This document shows, piece after piece, positions 1 through 5,444 of a stretch of 6,076 nucleotides of DNA. The number at the start of each line of letters is the position of its first letter. Position 1 is the stretch's first letter. The position numbers were made by a program, and so were the translations under genes. The notes under the pieces were generated by a model. It saw nothing but the letters and a program-made list of their open reading frames with translations, ran no database searches and had not been told where the DNA came from. This DNA is from JBDLIL01 sp039714855 (GTDB taxonomy: Bacteria > Patescibacteriota > Microgenomatia > UBA1400 > PJMF01), in assembly GCA_039714855.1 (NCBI GenBank), contig JBDLIL010000055.1, positions 1-6,076 on the forward strand, in the 5' to 3' direction.

Positions 1-439
1 TAGATACTTGCCAACCCTCTGCAGGAATATAATCACCCACTCTTACTTGCCCAGTGCGGTATTTACCAGCAATTTTTACATCAATGCCGCTTAACAGCTT
101 ATCGTGAAGTTCAAGAATAGTATTCTGACTAAATTTTTCAATATTTCCCGATATATTCCTAATATGCTCTAAAACATCAAAGTAATTTTGGGCTTCGCGG
201 ATGTCACGCTCCATAGCAGTGATTTTTTTGCCTTCTTGTAGTTTATTTACTTGGTCTTGAGTAAGAGTATTGCCTTCTATGGCGGTAGATGCGTGCACAG
301 TCTCAGCAGCCACTTTGTCAATATATTCTTGTTTATAGCTCTCTGGAATTTTCAAAGCTTGCAAATAGCCTACAACTCTACCAATATCTTCGATATTAGA
401 GACTATTTTAGGGGTAATAGAGAAATAAGGGGTATACAT
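1..439 (-). CDS. Fic-family protein, N-terminal part (cut by window edge)
   Basis: Reading the minus strand from the ATG at 439-437 gives 146 uninterrupted residues that run off the left edge, so the 3' part is missing. Residues 51-56 (STAIEG, followed by N57) match the Fic inhibitory-helix motif [S/T]xxxE[G/N]. In this family the Glu reaches into the ATP site and blocks activity. Residues 126-139 (KYRTGQVRVGDYIP) match the segment that precedes the catalytic loop in many Fic proteins. The HPFxxGNGR catalytic motif would lie beyond the edge and cannot be checked. Fic enzymes usually transfer AMP from ATP to hydroxyl groups of target proteins; the target here is unknown. Because the inhibitory motif lies N-terminal in the same chain, this would be a self-inhibited (class II) Fic rather than a two-gene FicT/FicA toxin-antitoxin. 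It is transcribed away from lemA. The plus-strand reading frame over 251-490 is only its shadow. Confidence 0.85.
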   Translation of the reverse strand, partial: MYTPYFSITPKIVSNIEDIGRVVGYLQALKIPESYKQEYIDKVAAETVHASTAIEGNTLTQDQVNKLQEGKKITAMERDIREAQNYFDVLEHIRNISGNIEKFSQNTILELHDKLLSGIDVKIAGKYRTGQVRVGDYIPAEGWQVS

Positions 440-449
440 AACTACTTAA

Positions 450-478
450 ATAGTACTTATAAAGTACTTATAAGTCAA
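450..478 (-). promoter_or_regulatory. Sigma70-type promoter for the fic-family gene, with repeated AGTACT
   Basis: On the minus strand TTGACT (478-473) is followed by a 17-base spacer and TACTAT (455-450), close to the TTGACA-17-TATAAT consensus. The ATG at 439 starts only 10 bases after the -10 box, so a start site 6-8 bases downstream would leave a leader of a few bases and no Shine-Dalgarno. The spacer and -10 box hold two direct copies of TATAAGTACT, each containing the palindrome AGTACT. A repressor bound here would block the polymerase, so an operator is possible but unproven. Confidence 0.6.
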
Positions 479-500
479 GCTGAAAAATAAAATTCTTTAG

Positions 501-656
501 CTAAATCTGTTTTAGATTATTTAAGCCAAAATTAATCCCTTGTTCTAAAATAAATTTTTCGTATTCTTCTGGGTTCAAACCTCACTTCTCAGATTTTTTT
601 TCGTCAAGCTTAAAAAAATTTGAGTTTCTCTCCAAGTCTGGAGAGAGATTCCTCGA
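501..656 (-). pseudogene. Decayed coding remnant upstream of fic, unknown family
   Basis: On the minus strand one frame is open from 656, after a TAG at 659-657, to 501, interrupted only by a TGA at 584-582. The last 26 codons (581-504) end in TAG and read like real protein, including NPEEYEKFILEQGINFGL. The upstream half lies within the palindromic repeat and translates as NLSPDLERNSN, resembling the peptide the related repeat encodes in GatB (NPSPEMERVSN). No start codon or RBS is evident. It could be the tail of a dead gene into which the repeat inserted, or chance coding in the repeat's flank. I do not recognise the family. Reading the TGA as an amino acid is not supported by the other genes. 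Confidence 0.3.
573..650 (-). repeat. Two-hairpin palindromic repeat, intergenic copy
   Basis: The segment has two hairpins side by side. The first pairs 588-600 with 612-624 (13 pairs including one G-T). The second pairs TCTCTCCA (627-634) with TGGAGAGA (639-646) around the loop AGTC. The reverse complement of 5151-5214 in gatB has the same order. AAACCTCAC (577-585) is identical to its counterpart, AATTTGA (617-623) is identical, and 20 of 23 bases match over 628-650. The outer parts of the first stem differ in sequence in the two copies but both still pair, which argues for a conserved structure. The strand is given so that the gatB copy is plus. Confidence 0.65.
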
Positions 657-680
657 CTACCACCAACTATAGGCCCATTC

Positions 681-737
681 GTGAAAATAATGTGAAATGT
701 GTGAATAGCGTGAAATATGATTTTAAATCAAAGTGAA
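681..737 (+). repeat. Cluster of five GTGAA repeats upstream of lemA
   Basis: GTGAA occurs at 681, 692, 701, 710 and 733, four of them followed by at least one more A. The spacings are 11, 9, 9 and 23 bases. The near-helical-turn spacing of the first four and their position just upstream of the lemA promoter region would suit a regulator binding site array. A degenerate interspersed repeat is equally possible. Nothing in the sequence identifies a binding protein. Confidence 0.4.
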
Positions 738-745
738 AAAATAAA

Positions 746-758
746 TATACTGTATACT
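746..758 (+). promoter_or_regulatory. Probable lemA promoter, twin TATACT -10 boxes
   Basis: Two TATACT hexamers (746-751 and 753-758), each one mismatch from TATAAT, sit 60-75 bases upstream of the lemA start and overlap an inverted repeat TATAC-T-GTATA (746-756). No good -35 is seen: TTAAAT at 723-728 lies 17 bases before the first box and matches three of six positions. This is the best promoter candidate for the lemA-htpX-gatCAB run. Confidence 0.4.
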
Positions 759-781
759 ATTAGCTGATAAATTAAACAAAA

Positions 782-815
782 GCCCTACTACGCTAAAGCT
801 TCGAAGGGCAAGGAG
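782..815 (+). promoter_or_regulatory. Hairpin abutting the lemA ribosome binding site
   Basis: GCCCT (782-786) pairs with AGGGC (805-809), with further weaker pairing inside (788-803) and a TAAA loop at 794-797. The stem ends one base before AAGGAG (810-815), a good Shine-Dalgarno 4 bases ahead of the ATG at 820. This is the clearest Shine-Dalgarno in the window and it decides the lemA start. Such a hairpin in the 5' leader could influence translation or mRNA stability, or it may simply be another palindromic repeat; no family is recognised. Confidence 0.45.
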
Positions 816-819
816 ACTT

Positions 820-1407
820 ATGCAAATTTTTCTTATACTCGGGGTAATAGTAATTGCTATAGCCTTATACGCCGTAGGCATTTACAACAGCTTACAAAGA
901 CTAAAAACCCAAATTAAGGCCAGCATTCAAGAGATTGGCAATCAACTCAAACGCCAAGCTAGCTTAATCCCCAATTTACAAAAATCAGTCAAAGGCTATT
1001 TAAAACATGAAAAGAGTATTTTTAAAATGCTGACCGATGCTCGCAAAGACGTCGCTAAAGCCGAGAAATCTGGCAAAGTTGGCGATATTGATAAGGCTAT
1101 AGAGTCTATTCAAACTGCTAGCGGCAAATTAAGCATAGCCGTAGAAGATAACCCAGAGCTAAAAGGTGATAAATCTGTAAACAAACTCATGGATGAGTTA
1201 ACAGATACTGCTGACAAGCTGATGTACGCCAGAAGAAGCGTTATAGATTTGACCCAAAACTATAATGAAAAACTGGTCACTTTCCCCAGCAACATGATCG
1301 CCAATGCATTTGGCTTTAAGCCAGAGAAAGGCTTAGATACGCCTATGACAGGCAAACATGTTTCTGTGAGTGAAGATGAAATGAAAGATGTGGAAATAGA
1401 CTTATAG
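820..1407 (+). CDS. lemA: LemA family membrane-anchored coiled-coil protein
   Basis: The 195-residue protein has the LemA layout: one N-terminal membrane segment (about residues 2-20) with a short outside end, then a long helical cytoplasmic-type domain. Family motifs are visible at QLKRQASLIPNLQKSVKGY (42-60), ARRSVIDLTQNYN (137-149) and FPSNMIANAFGF (155-166). The length is normal for the family (about 180-200). The acidic tail (SEDEMKDVEIDL) is poorly conserved. The precise biochemical role of LemA is not established; it is widely found next to HtpX, as here, where htpX begins 3 bases after the stop. The start is supported by AAGGAG at 810-815 and by the membrane segment beginning at once. 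Confidence 0.93.
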   Translation: MQIFLILGVIVIAIALYAVGIYNSLQRLKTQIKASIQEIGNQLKRQASLIPNLQKSVKGYLKHEKSIFKMLTDARKDVAKAEKSGKVGDIDKAIESIQTASGKLSIAVEDNPELKGDKSVNKLMDELTDTADKLMYARRSVIDLTQNYNEKLVTFPSNMIANAFGFKPEKGLDTPMTGKHVSVSEDEMKDVEIDL

Positions 1408-1410
1408 CTC

Positions 1411-2316
1411 ATGACCCACTACCAACTCGTTCAAAACAACAAGAACAAAACCCTGATGATTATGACACTGTTTGTGGCGTTTATAGTCGGGGCAACCTAT
1501 ATCATGGCCTATGGCTTAGGCTATGGTCTGGATATGGTGGGCATTGCCCTAATAATCTCTGGACTAATTAGTTTTTCTAGTTACTGGTGGAGTGACAAAA
1601 TAATTTTAAGTATTAGTGGCGCCAAAGAAGCCAATAGAAAAGATCACTTTGATTTTTATACTATTGCTGAAAATCTGGCCATGAGTAAAAGACTGCCAAA
1701 ACCTAAACTATACGTCATAGAAGATACGGCCATGAACGCCTTTGCCACAGGTAGAGATCCCAAACATGCTGTAATCTGCTGCACTACTGGTATTTTATCT
1801 AGATTAAATAGGTCAGAGTTGGAAGGCGTAATCGCCCATGAGCTATCACACGTAAAAAATTATGATATTCGCCTCATGAGCATAGTAACTATACTAGTCG
1901 GCCTAGTAGCACTCTTGGCAGATTGGTTTTTGCGCATGACATACTGGAGTGGTGGTAAAAAAAGAGATAACAAAGAAGGTGGTCAATTGCAAATGATTTT
2001 GTTTGTAGTTGGCATAGTACTGGCAATATTATCACCAATAATTGCAAACTTAATAAAATTAGCAATTTCGCGAAACAGAGAATTTTTAGCTGATGCCAGT
2101 GCAGCTGGCATGACCAAAAACCCTGAGGGATTGGCAAAGGCGCTGGAAAAGATCAGCAAAGATAGAGAACCACTAGAAGCTGCCAACAAAGCCACAGCAC
2201 ATCTTTACATCGCCAACCCGCTTAAAAACTTAAAAGGCGGAGTAGGCATCTTTGCTAAAATGTTTAGCACACACCCACCCGCAAAAGAGAGAATTAAGGC
2301 CCTGCGTGCTTTATAG
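1411..2316 (+). CDS. htpX: HtpX-type membrane zinc metalloprotease (M48)
   Basis: The protein has 301 residues, a normal HtpX length. The zinc site is complete: HELSH at 143-147 gives two His ligands (H143, H147) and the catalytic Glu (E144), and E224 in REFLADA is the third ligand. Hydrophobic segments at about 14-34, 42-60, 154-174 and 195-218 give the expected two N-terminal and two central membrane spans, with the active site facing the cytoplasm. The conserved C-terminal STHPP followed by ERI (286-295) is present. The family degrades damaged or misfolded membrane proteins. It starts 3 bases after lemA, without a clear Shine-Dalgarno, so translational coupling to lemA is likely. Confidence 0.96.
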   Translation: MTHYQLVQNNKNKTLMIMTLFVAFIVGATYIMAYGLGYGLDMVGIALIISGLISFSSYWWSDKIILSISGAKEANRKDHFDFYTIAENLAMSKRLPKPKLYVIEDTAMNAFATGRDPKHAVICCTTGILSRLNRSELEGVIAHELSHVKNYDIRLMSIVTILVGLVALLADWFLRMTYWSGGKKRDNKEGGQLQMILFVVGIVLAILSPIIANLIKLAISRNREFLADASAAGMTKNPEGLAKALEKISKDREPLEAANKATAHLYIANPLKNLKGGVGIFAKMFSTHPPAKERIKALRAL

Positions 2317-2319
2317 CTG

Positions 2320-2328
2320 TGATAAAAT
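2320..2328 (+). promoter_or_regulatory. Possible extended -10 promoter just before gatC
   Basis: TGATAAAAT fits the extended -10 form TGnTATAAT with one mismatch in the hexamer (TAAAAT, 2323-2328). It lies in the 21-base gap between htpX and gatC, with the ATG only 9 bases downstream, and no Shine-Dalgarno precedes that ATG. Transcripts starting here would have almost no leader. No -35 is seen, and the sequence may be chance in AT-rich DNA. Confidence 0.3.
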
Positions 2329-2337
2329 CCTCTAGTA

Positions 2338-2649
2338 ATGTCAAATAAGTTTTCAAAACAGCAAATCAAACATATATCTCAACTAGCCCAAATTCCCATT
2401 AGTGAAAAAGAAGCTGATAATTTAGCTAGAGATTTTACTGAGACTCTAGACGTAATAAGCAATTTGCAATCTATAGATACCAAAAACATTGAGCCTACCC
2501 ATCAGGTTACTGGCTTAGAAAATATTCTGCGTGAAGATAATGTGGATGAAGACAGAATGTTAAGCCAAGAAGAGGCTCTAAGTAATGCTAGTGAAACTCA
2601 TAATGGATTTTTTGTAGTAAAGCATTTATTAGAAAACAAAGATGCTTAA
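2338..2649 (+). CDS. gatC: Asp/Glu-tRNA(Asn/Gln) amidotransferase subunit C
   Basis: This is a 103-residue protein of typical GatC size (about 95-105). GatC wraps around and stabilises the GatA-GatB interface. Family features are the N-terminal helix with HISQLAQIPISEKE (12-25), TLDVISNLQSIDTKNIEPT (36-54), LREDNV (64-69), and the C-terminal GFFVVKHLLE (90-99), a variant of the usual FF-V-P-V-(I/L)-(E/K) ending. It overlaps gatA by 8 bases, as expected for coupled expression of a stoichiometric complex. The start is preceded by no clear Shine-Dalgarno. Confidence 0.93.
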   Translation: MSNKFSKQQIKHISQLAQIPISEKEADNLARDFTETLDVISNLQSIDTKNIEPTHQVTGLENILREDNVDEDRMLSQEEALSNASETHNGFFVVKHLLENKDA

Positions 2650-4018
2650 TAAACTCACACTCAAACAAGCTATTGATAAATTAAATACCAAAGAAATCTC
2701 TTTAGAAGAGATTTACGAGGACACTAACAAAGCTATTGCAGATAAAAATAAAGATCTTAATATTTATCTGACTCTTAATACAAAGGCCAAAGATCAGGCT
2801 AAGCTGCAAGAAAAAAAATCTCTTAAAGGCTTGCCTATTGCCGTAAAAGATAATTTTTTGACTAAGAATTTAAGAACAACTGCCAGCTCCAAAATACTTG
2901 AAAACTATTTGCCTCAATACGAATCCACTGTCACAAAAAATCTGCAAAATGCTGGGGGAGTAATAATTGGTAAAACTAATTTAGATGCCTGGGCTCATGG
3001 CTCTAGCACAGAAACTTCTGATTTTGGTCGCACCCTTAATCCAAGAAATACAGATTATTTGCCCGGAGGATCTTCTGGTGGCAGCGCAGCAGCTGTAGCA
3101 ACCGACGTCTGCCTAGCAGCCATAGGTAGTGAAACTGCTGGCTCTATCCGCCAGCCTGCTGCATGGTGCGGAGTAGTAGGCCTTAAGCCCACATACGGCA
3201 GAGTTAGTAGATATGGAACAATAGCCATGGCCAGCTCCACTGATTCACCGGGGCCGATTACCAAAACAGTAGAAGATGCCGCCATTATGCTTAATCAGAT
3301 AGCTGGACATGATAGTAACGATGCCACCAGCTCAAGTAAAAATATTCCTGATTTTACCGCTTCACTTGGTCAAAGTGTTAAAGGCTTAAAGATTGGTATC
3401 TTATATTCAGAAATTTCTGAACTAACTGATACTAATAAAATATTACATGAACAAATAAAAGTTCTAGAAAGCTTGGGAGCTGAAATAAGTTTCGCCAAAG
3501 CTCTGGACCCCAAGTTAGCAATTAGTGTTTATACAGTAGTTCAACGCAGTGAAGTGTCCAGTAACCTTAGTAGATACTCTGGAGTTCGCTATGGGAAAGA
3601 GAGATCTCAGTTCGGCGACGAAGCCAAACGCAGAGTAATGCTAGGCACCTTTACACTTTCTAAGGGCTACGCCGACAAATACTATGACACTGCACAAAAA
3701 GTTAGAACCCTATTTAGACAAGATTTTGAAAAACTTTTTGAAAAGTATGACGTACTAATATCAGCGACCTCTCCTGGATATGCAAAAAAAATTGGTGCCA
3801 CTGAAGGTAGTGCTATGTTTGGAGAGCTAGAAGATATGCTCCTAGAACCCAGTAGCATTACTGGTCTTCCTGGTGCAAATGTCCCCATGTTTAAAGATAT
3901 TGAAACTAATTTACATCTTGGCATGAATATTATGGCAGCAATGTGGCGAGAAGATTTAGTAATCCAAGTGGCTGATGCTTTTGAAAAAAATAGTAAATGG
4001 AATGACAAAAAACAGTAA
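2642..4018 (+). CDS. gatA: Asp/Glu-tRNA(Asn/Gln) amidotransferase subunit A (amidase)
   Basis: This is the glutaminase subunit of GatCAB. It releases ammonia from glutamine, and the ammonia is channelled to GatB to amidate Glu-tRNA(Gln) and/or Asp-tRNA(Asn). It is an amidase-signature protein with the complete Ser-cisSer-Lys triad: K69 in GLPIAVKDNF, S144 in GGSSGGS, and nucleophile S168 in GSIRQPAAW. The spacing (75 and 99 residues from the Lys) equals that of characterised GatA enzymes. GLKPTYGRVSRYG (180-192) and SSTDSPGPITKTVEDAA (198-214) are conserved blocks. The usual D-T-G-G-S before the nucleophile is E-T-A-G-S here. At 458 residues it is slightly shorter than the common 480-490. It overlaps gatC by 8 bases and gatB by 17. 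Confidence 0.97.
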   Translation: MLNKLTLKQAIDKLNTKEISLEEIYEDTNKAIADKNKDLNIYLTLNTKAKDQAKLQEKKSLKGLPIAVKDNFLTKNLRTTASSKILENYLPQYESTVTKNLQNAGGVIIGKTNLDAWAHGSSTETSDFGRTLNPRNTDYLPGGSSGGSAAAVATDVCLAAIGSETAGSIRQPAAWCGVVGLKPTYGRVSRYGTIAMASSTDSPGPITKTVEDAAIMLNQIAGHDSNDATSSSKNIPDFTASLGQSVKGLKIGILYSEISELTDTNKILHEQIKVLESLGAEISFAKALDPKLAISVYTVVQRSEVSSNLSRYSGVRYGKERSQFGDEAKRRVMLGTFTLSKGYADKYYDTAQKVRTLFRQDFEKLFEKYDVLISATSPGYAKKIGATEGSAMFGELEDMLLEPSSITGLPGANVPMFKDIETNLHLGMNIMAAMWREDLVIQVADAFEKNSKWNDKKQ

Positions 4019-5441
4019 AGACGCGATTAATCGCGCCTCCAAATACCAACTAGTCTGCGGCATGGAAATACATGCCGAGCTAAAAACAAAATCGAAGATG
4101 TTTTGTGGCTGCAAAAATGATCCTTTTGGCGCAGGAAAGCCAAATATCTATACTTGCCCAGTATGCCTAGGCTTACCAGGAGCACTGCCAGTACCTAATA
4201 AAAAAGCCATAGAATGGACTATTAAATTAGGTTTAGCACTAAACTGCAAAATAAATTTATTTTCAAAATTTGATCGCAAGCATTATTTTTATCCCGACTT
4301 ACCCAAGGGCTATCAAATCAGCCAATATGATTTGCCTTTCGCTTATGACGGCAGTATAGAAACTAGCGAAGGCAAAGTTGGCATCACCAGAATTCATTTA
4401 GAAGAAGACACTGCTAAGCTTGTACACAAGCAAATTCCAAGTTCCAAATCTCAAATTCCAAAGAGGGTCTCTTTGATTGACTTTAATCGCTCTGGAGTGC
4501 CGCTGATAGAAATTGTCACTGAACCTGATATCAAATCTGCAAAGCAAGCTAAAGAATATTCTAAAAAATTGCGACAAATAATGCGCTTTTTGAGATTAAG
4601 TGATTGCAACATGCAAGAGGGCGGCATGAGGCTGGAGGCTAACGTATCATTAGCAAATAACGAATTCCAAATAACAAATTCCAAACAATTACCAAATTAC
4701 AAAGTCGAGCTCAAAAACATAAATTCTTTTAGATTTTTAGAACAAGGTATAAATTTTGAAATTAAACGTCAAGCTGAAATATTAGAAAAGGGCGAAACAC
4801 CTGCGCAAGAAACCAGAGGCTATAACGCCAATACTGGCAAAACCTTTGTGCAACGCAGTAAAGAATCTGCTGAAGATTACCGCTACTTCCCAGACCCCGA
4901 TATTCCACCCATTAGATTTACAGAAGCAAATATAAGCGAATTAAAAGCAAATTTAAGCGAATTACCTGATGCTGTTATTAGCCGTTGGGAGAAAAGCTAC
5001 AACGTAGAAGCCAGATACGGCCTAGAACTAACTAAGTCTAAAAACTTGGCCACCCAGATAGATGAAATTCTCGCTGAAGCCAGTATGCAAAAGCTAGACT
5101 GTAATAAATTAGCGAGCTTCATAGTCAATGGTAAGTTAAAAATTCAGGTTAATCCCTCTCCAGAAATGGAGAGGGTATCAAATTCTGCAAAGCAGAATGT
5201 GATAGGTGAGGTTTTAAACAAATTTATTTCTCTTACCCAAACCGATAATCTTGACGAATCCGAGCTAGAAAAAGTAATTCAAGAAGTCATGGCTGAAAAC
5301 CCAAGTGAAACTGAAAGATTCAAAACAGGAGAAAAAAAGCTACTAAACTTTTTTGTAGGACAAGTTATGAGGAAGCTTGGCAAAAAAGTTGACATGAAGC
5401 AACTTGCGTCCATTCTTAACAAAACTTTAACTTCTTGGTAA
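4002..5441 (+). CDS. gatB: Asp/Glu-tRNA(Asn/Gln) amidotransferase subunit B
   Basis: GatB binds the mischarged tRNA, activates its carboxylate with ATP and accepts ammonia from GatA. Counted from the ATG at 4002 it has 479 residues, typical for the family. Motifs include CGMEIHAEL (19-27), zinc cysteines C35, C37, C52 and C55 (FCGC and CPVCLG), RKHYFYPDLPKGYQISQ, DFNRSGVPLIEIVTEPD, VELKNINSFRF and DYRYFPDPDIPP. A C-terminal helical/YqeY-type tail follows. I prefer 4002 (17-base overlap with gatA) to the in-frame ATG at 3975 (44-base overlap), because the extra nine residues are not family sequence. Three stretches look like translated repeat insertions: residues 144-153, about 221-234 and 384-404. 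They fall in loops or linkers, and the frame stays open. Confidence 0.96.
   Translation: MTKNSKDAINRASKYQLVCGMEIHAELKTKSKMFCGCKNDPFGAGKPNIYTCPVCLGLPGALPVPNKKAIEWTIKLGLALNCKINLFSKFDRKHYFYPDLPKGYQISQYDLPFAYDGSIETSEGKVGITRIHLEEDTAKLVHKQIPSSKSQIPKRVSLIDFNRSGVPLIEIVTEPDIKSAKQAKEYSKKLRQIMRFLRLSDCNMQEGGMRLEANVSLANNEFQITNSKQLPNYKVELKNINSFRFLEQGINFEIKRQAEILEKGETPAQETRGYNANTGKTFVQRSKESAEDYRYFPDPDIPPIRFTEANISELKANLSELPDAVISRWEKSYNVEARYGLELTKSKNLATQIDEILAEASMQKLDCNKLASFIVNGKLKIQVNPSPEMERVSNSAKQNVIGEVLNKFISLTQTDNLDESELEKVIQEVMAENPSETERFKTGEKKLLNFFVGQVMRKLGKKVDMKQLASILNKTLTSW
4431..4461 (+). repeat. AATTCCAA-type repeat inserted in frame in gatB, site 1
   Basis: CAAATTCCAA occurs at 4431-4440 and again at 4452-4461, 21 bases apart, with TTCCAAAT between them. 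The reading frame turns this into QIPSSKS followed by QIPK, a seven-residue periodicity. It lies between the conserved LEEDTAKLVH block and SLIDFNRSG, where other GatB proteins have a short variable loop. The same core recurs at site 2 of this gene. Confidence 0.55.
4662..4702 (+). repeat. AATTCCAA-type repeat inserted in frame in gatB, site 2
   Basis: GAATTCCAAAT (4662-4672), CAAATTCCAAA (4675-4685) and a degenerate ACCAAATTACAAA (4690-4702) follow one another. The 10-base core CAAATTCCAA is identical to that at 4431 and 4452. Translated, it gives EFQITNSKQLPNYK between the conserved ANVSL and VELKNINSF blocks. The LPNYK end may be native, so the inserted part is probably 4662-4688. Confidence 0.5.
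4925..4964 (+). repeat. Short tandem duplication-like repeat in gatB
   Basis: AGCAAAT-TAAGCGAATTA (with A or T at the gap) occurs at 4925-4943 and 4946-4964, 21 bases apart, differing at one position. It encodes ANISELK then ANLSELP. The normal family spacing here seems unchanged, so this may be codon-level convergence or local gene conversion rather than an insertion. Confidence 0.4.
5151..5214 (+). repeat. Two-hairpin palindromic repeat inserted in frame in gatB
   Basis: CCCTCTCCA (5154-5162) pairs perfectly with TGGAGAGGG (5167-5175) around a GAAA loop. Next, TATCA (5176-5180) pairs with TGATA (5200-5204) and ATTCTGC (5182-5188) with GCAGAAT (5192-5198), giving 12 pairs with a single A-G mismatch around an AAA loop. 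It is the inverse-oriented relative of 573-650. In the gatB frame it reads NPSPEMERVSNSAKQNVIGE (residues 384-403), placed in the linker after LASFIVNGKLKIQ in the C-terminal part. The frame stays open through it, as with Rickettsia palindromic elements, though I do not claim the same family. Confidence 0.7.
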
Positions 5442-5444
5442 CTT

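Larger units (their letters stand above)
440..819. other. Divergent intergenic region between fic-family gene and lemA
   Basis: This 380-base stretch has no intact gene on either strand. Left to right it holds the fic promoter (450-478), a decayed minus-strand coding remnant (501-656) that overlaps a two-hairpin palindromic repeat (573-650), a run of GTGAA repeats (681-737), a TATACT-type promoter region for lemA (746-758) and a hairpin beside the lemA ribosome binding site (782-815). It is richer in A and T than the flanking genes. No tRNA, rRNA or rho-independent terminator is apparent. Confidence 0.7.

Noticed and set aside
251..490. A 79-codon plus-strand frame opposite the fic gene
   Set aside because: It is antisense to clear Fic-family sequence, begins inside it, and its peptide has no recognisable family features.
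582..584. In-frame TGA in the 501-656 remnant as a sign of TGA recoding to Gly or Trp (as in Gracilibacteria/SR1)
   Set aside because: lemA, htpX and gatCAB have no internal TGA, and they use GGN for Gly and TGG for Trp throughout. A recoded genome would show TGA inside such long genes.
681..737. CRISPR array
   Set aside because: The repeats are only 5-6 bases and 9-11 bases apart, with no spacers, and no cas genes are present.
1889..2195. Two minus-strand frames within htpX
   Set aside because: They overlap the HtpX membrane segments and third zinc ligand region, overlap each other in different frames, and have no RBS or family features.
3055..3285. Minus-strand frame of 76 codons within gatA
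   Set aside because: It lies opposite the most conserved, relatively GC-rich part of gatA (amidase signature) and is a shadow.
3975..4001. Upstream ATG at 3975 as the gatB start
   Set aside because: It gives a 44-base overlap with gatA, and the nine added residues are not part of the family; 4002 gives a more ordinary overlap.
3682..4008. Minus-strand frame of 108 codons within the 3' end of gatA
   Set aside because: It is antisense to conserved GatA sequence with no RBS or family features; a shadow.
4451..4684. Minus-strand frame within gatB
   Set aside because: Antisense to conserved GatB blocks and bounded by the AATTCCAA repeats; a shadow.
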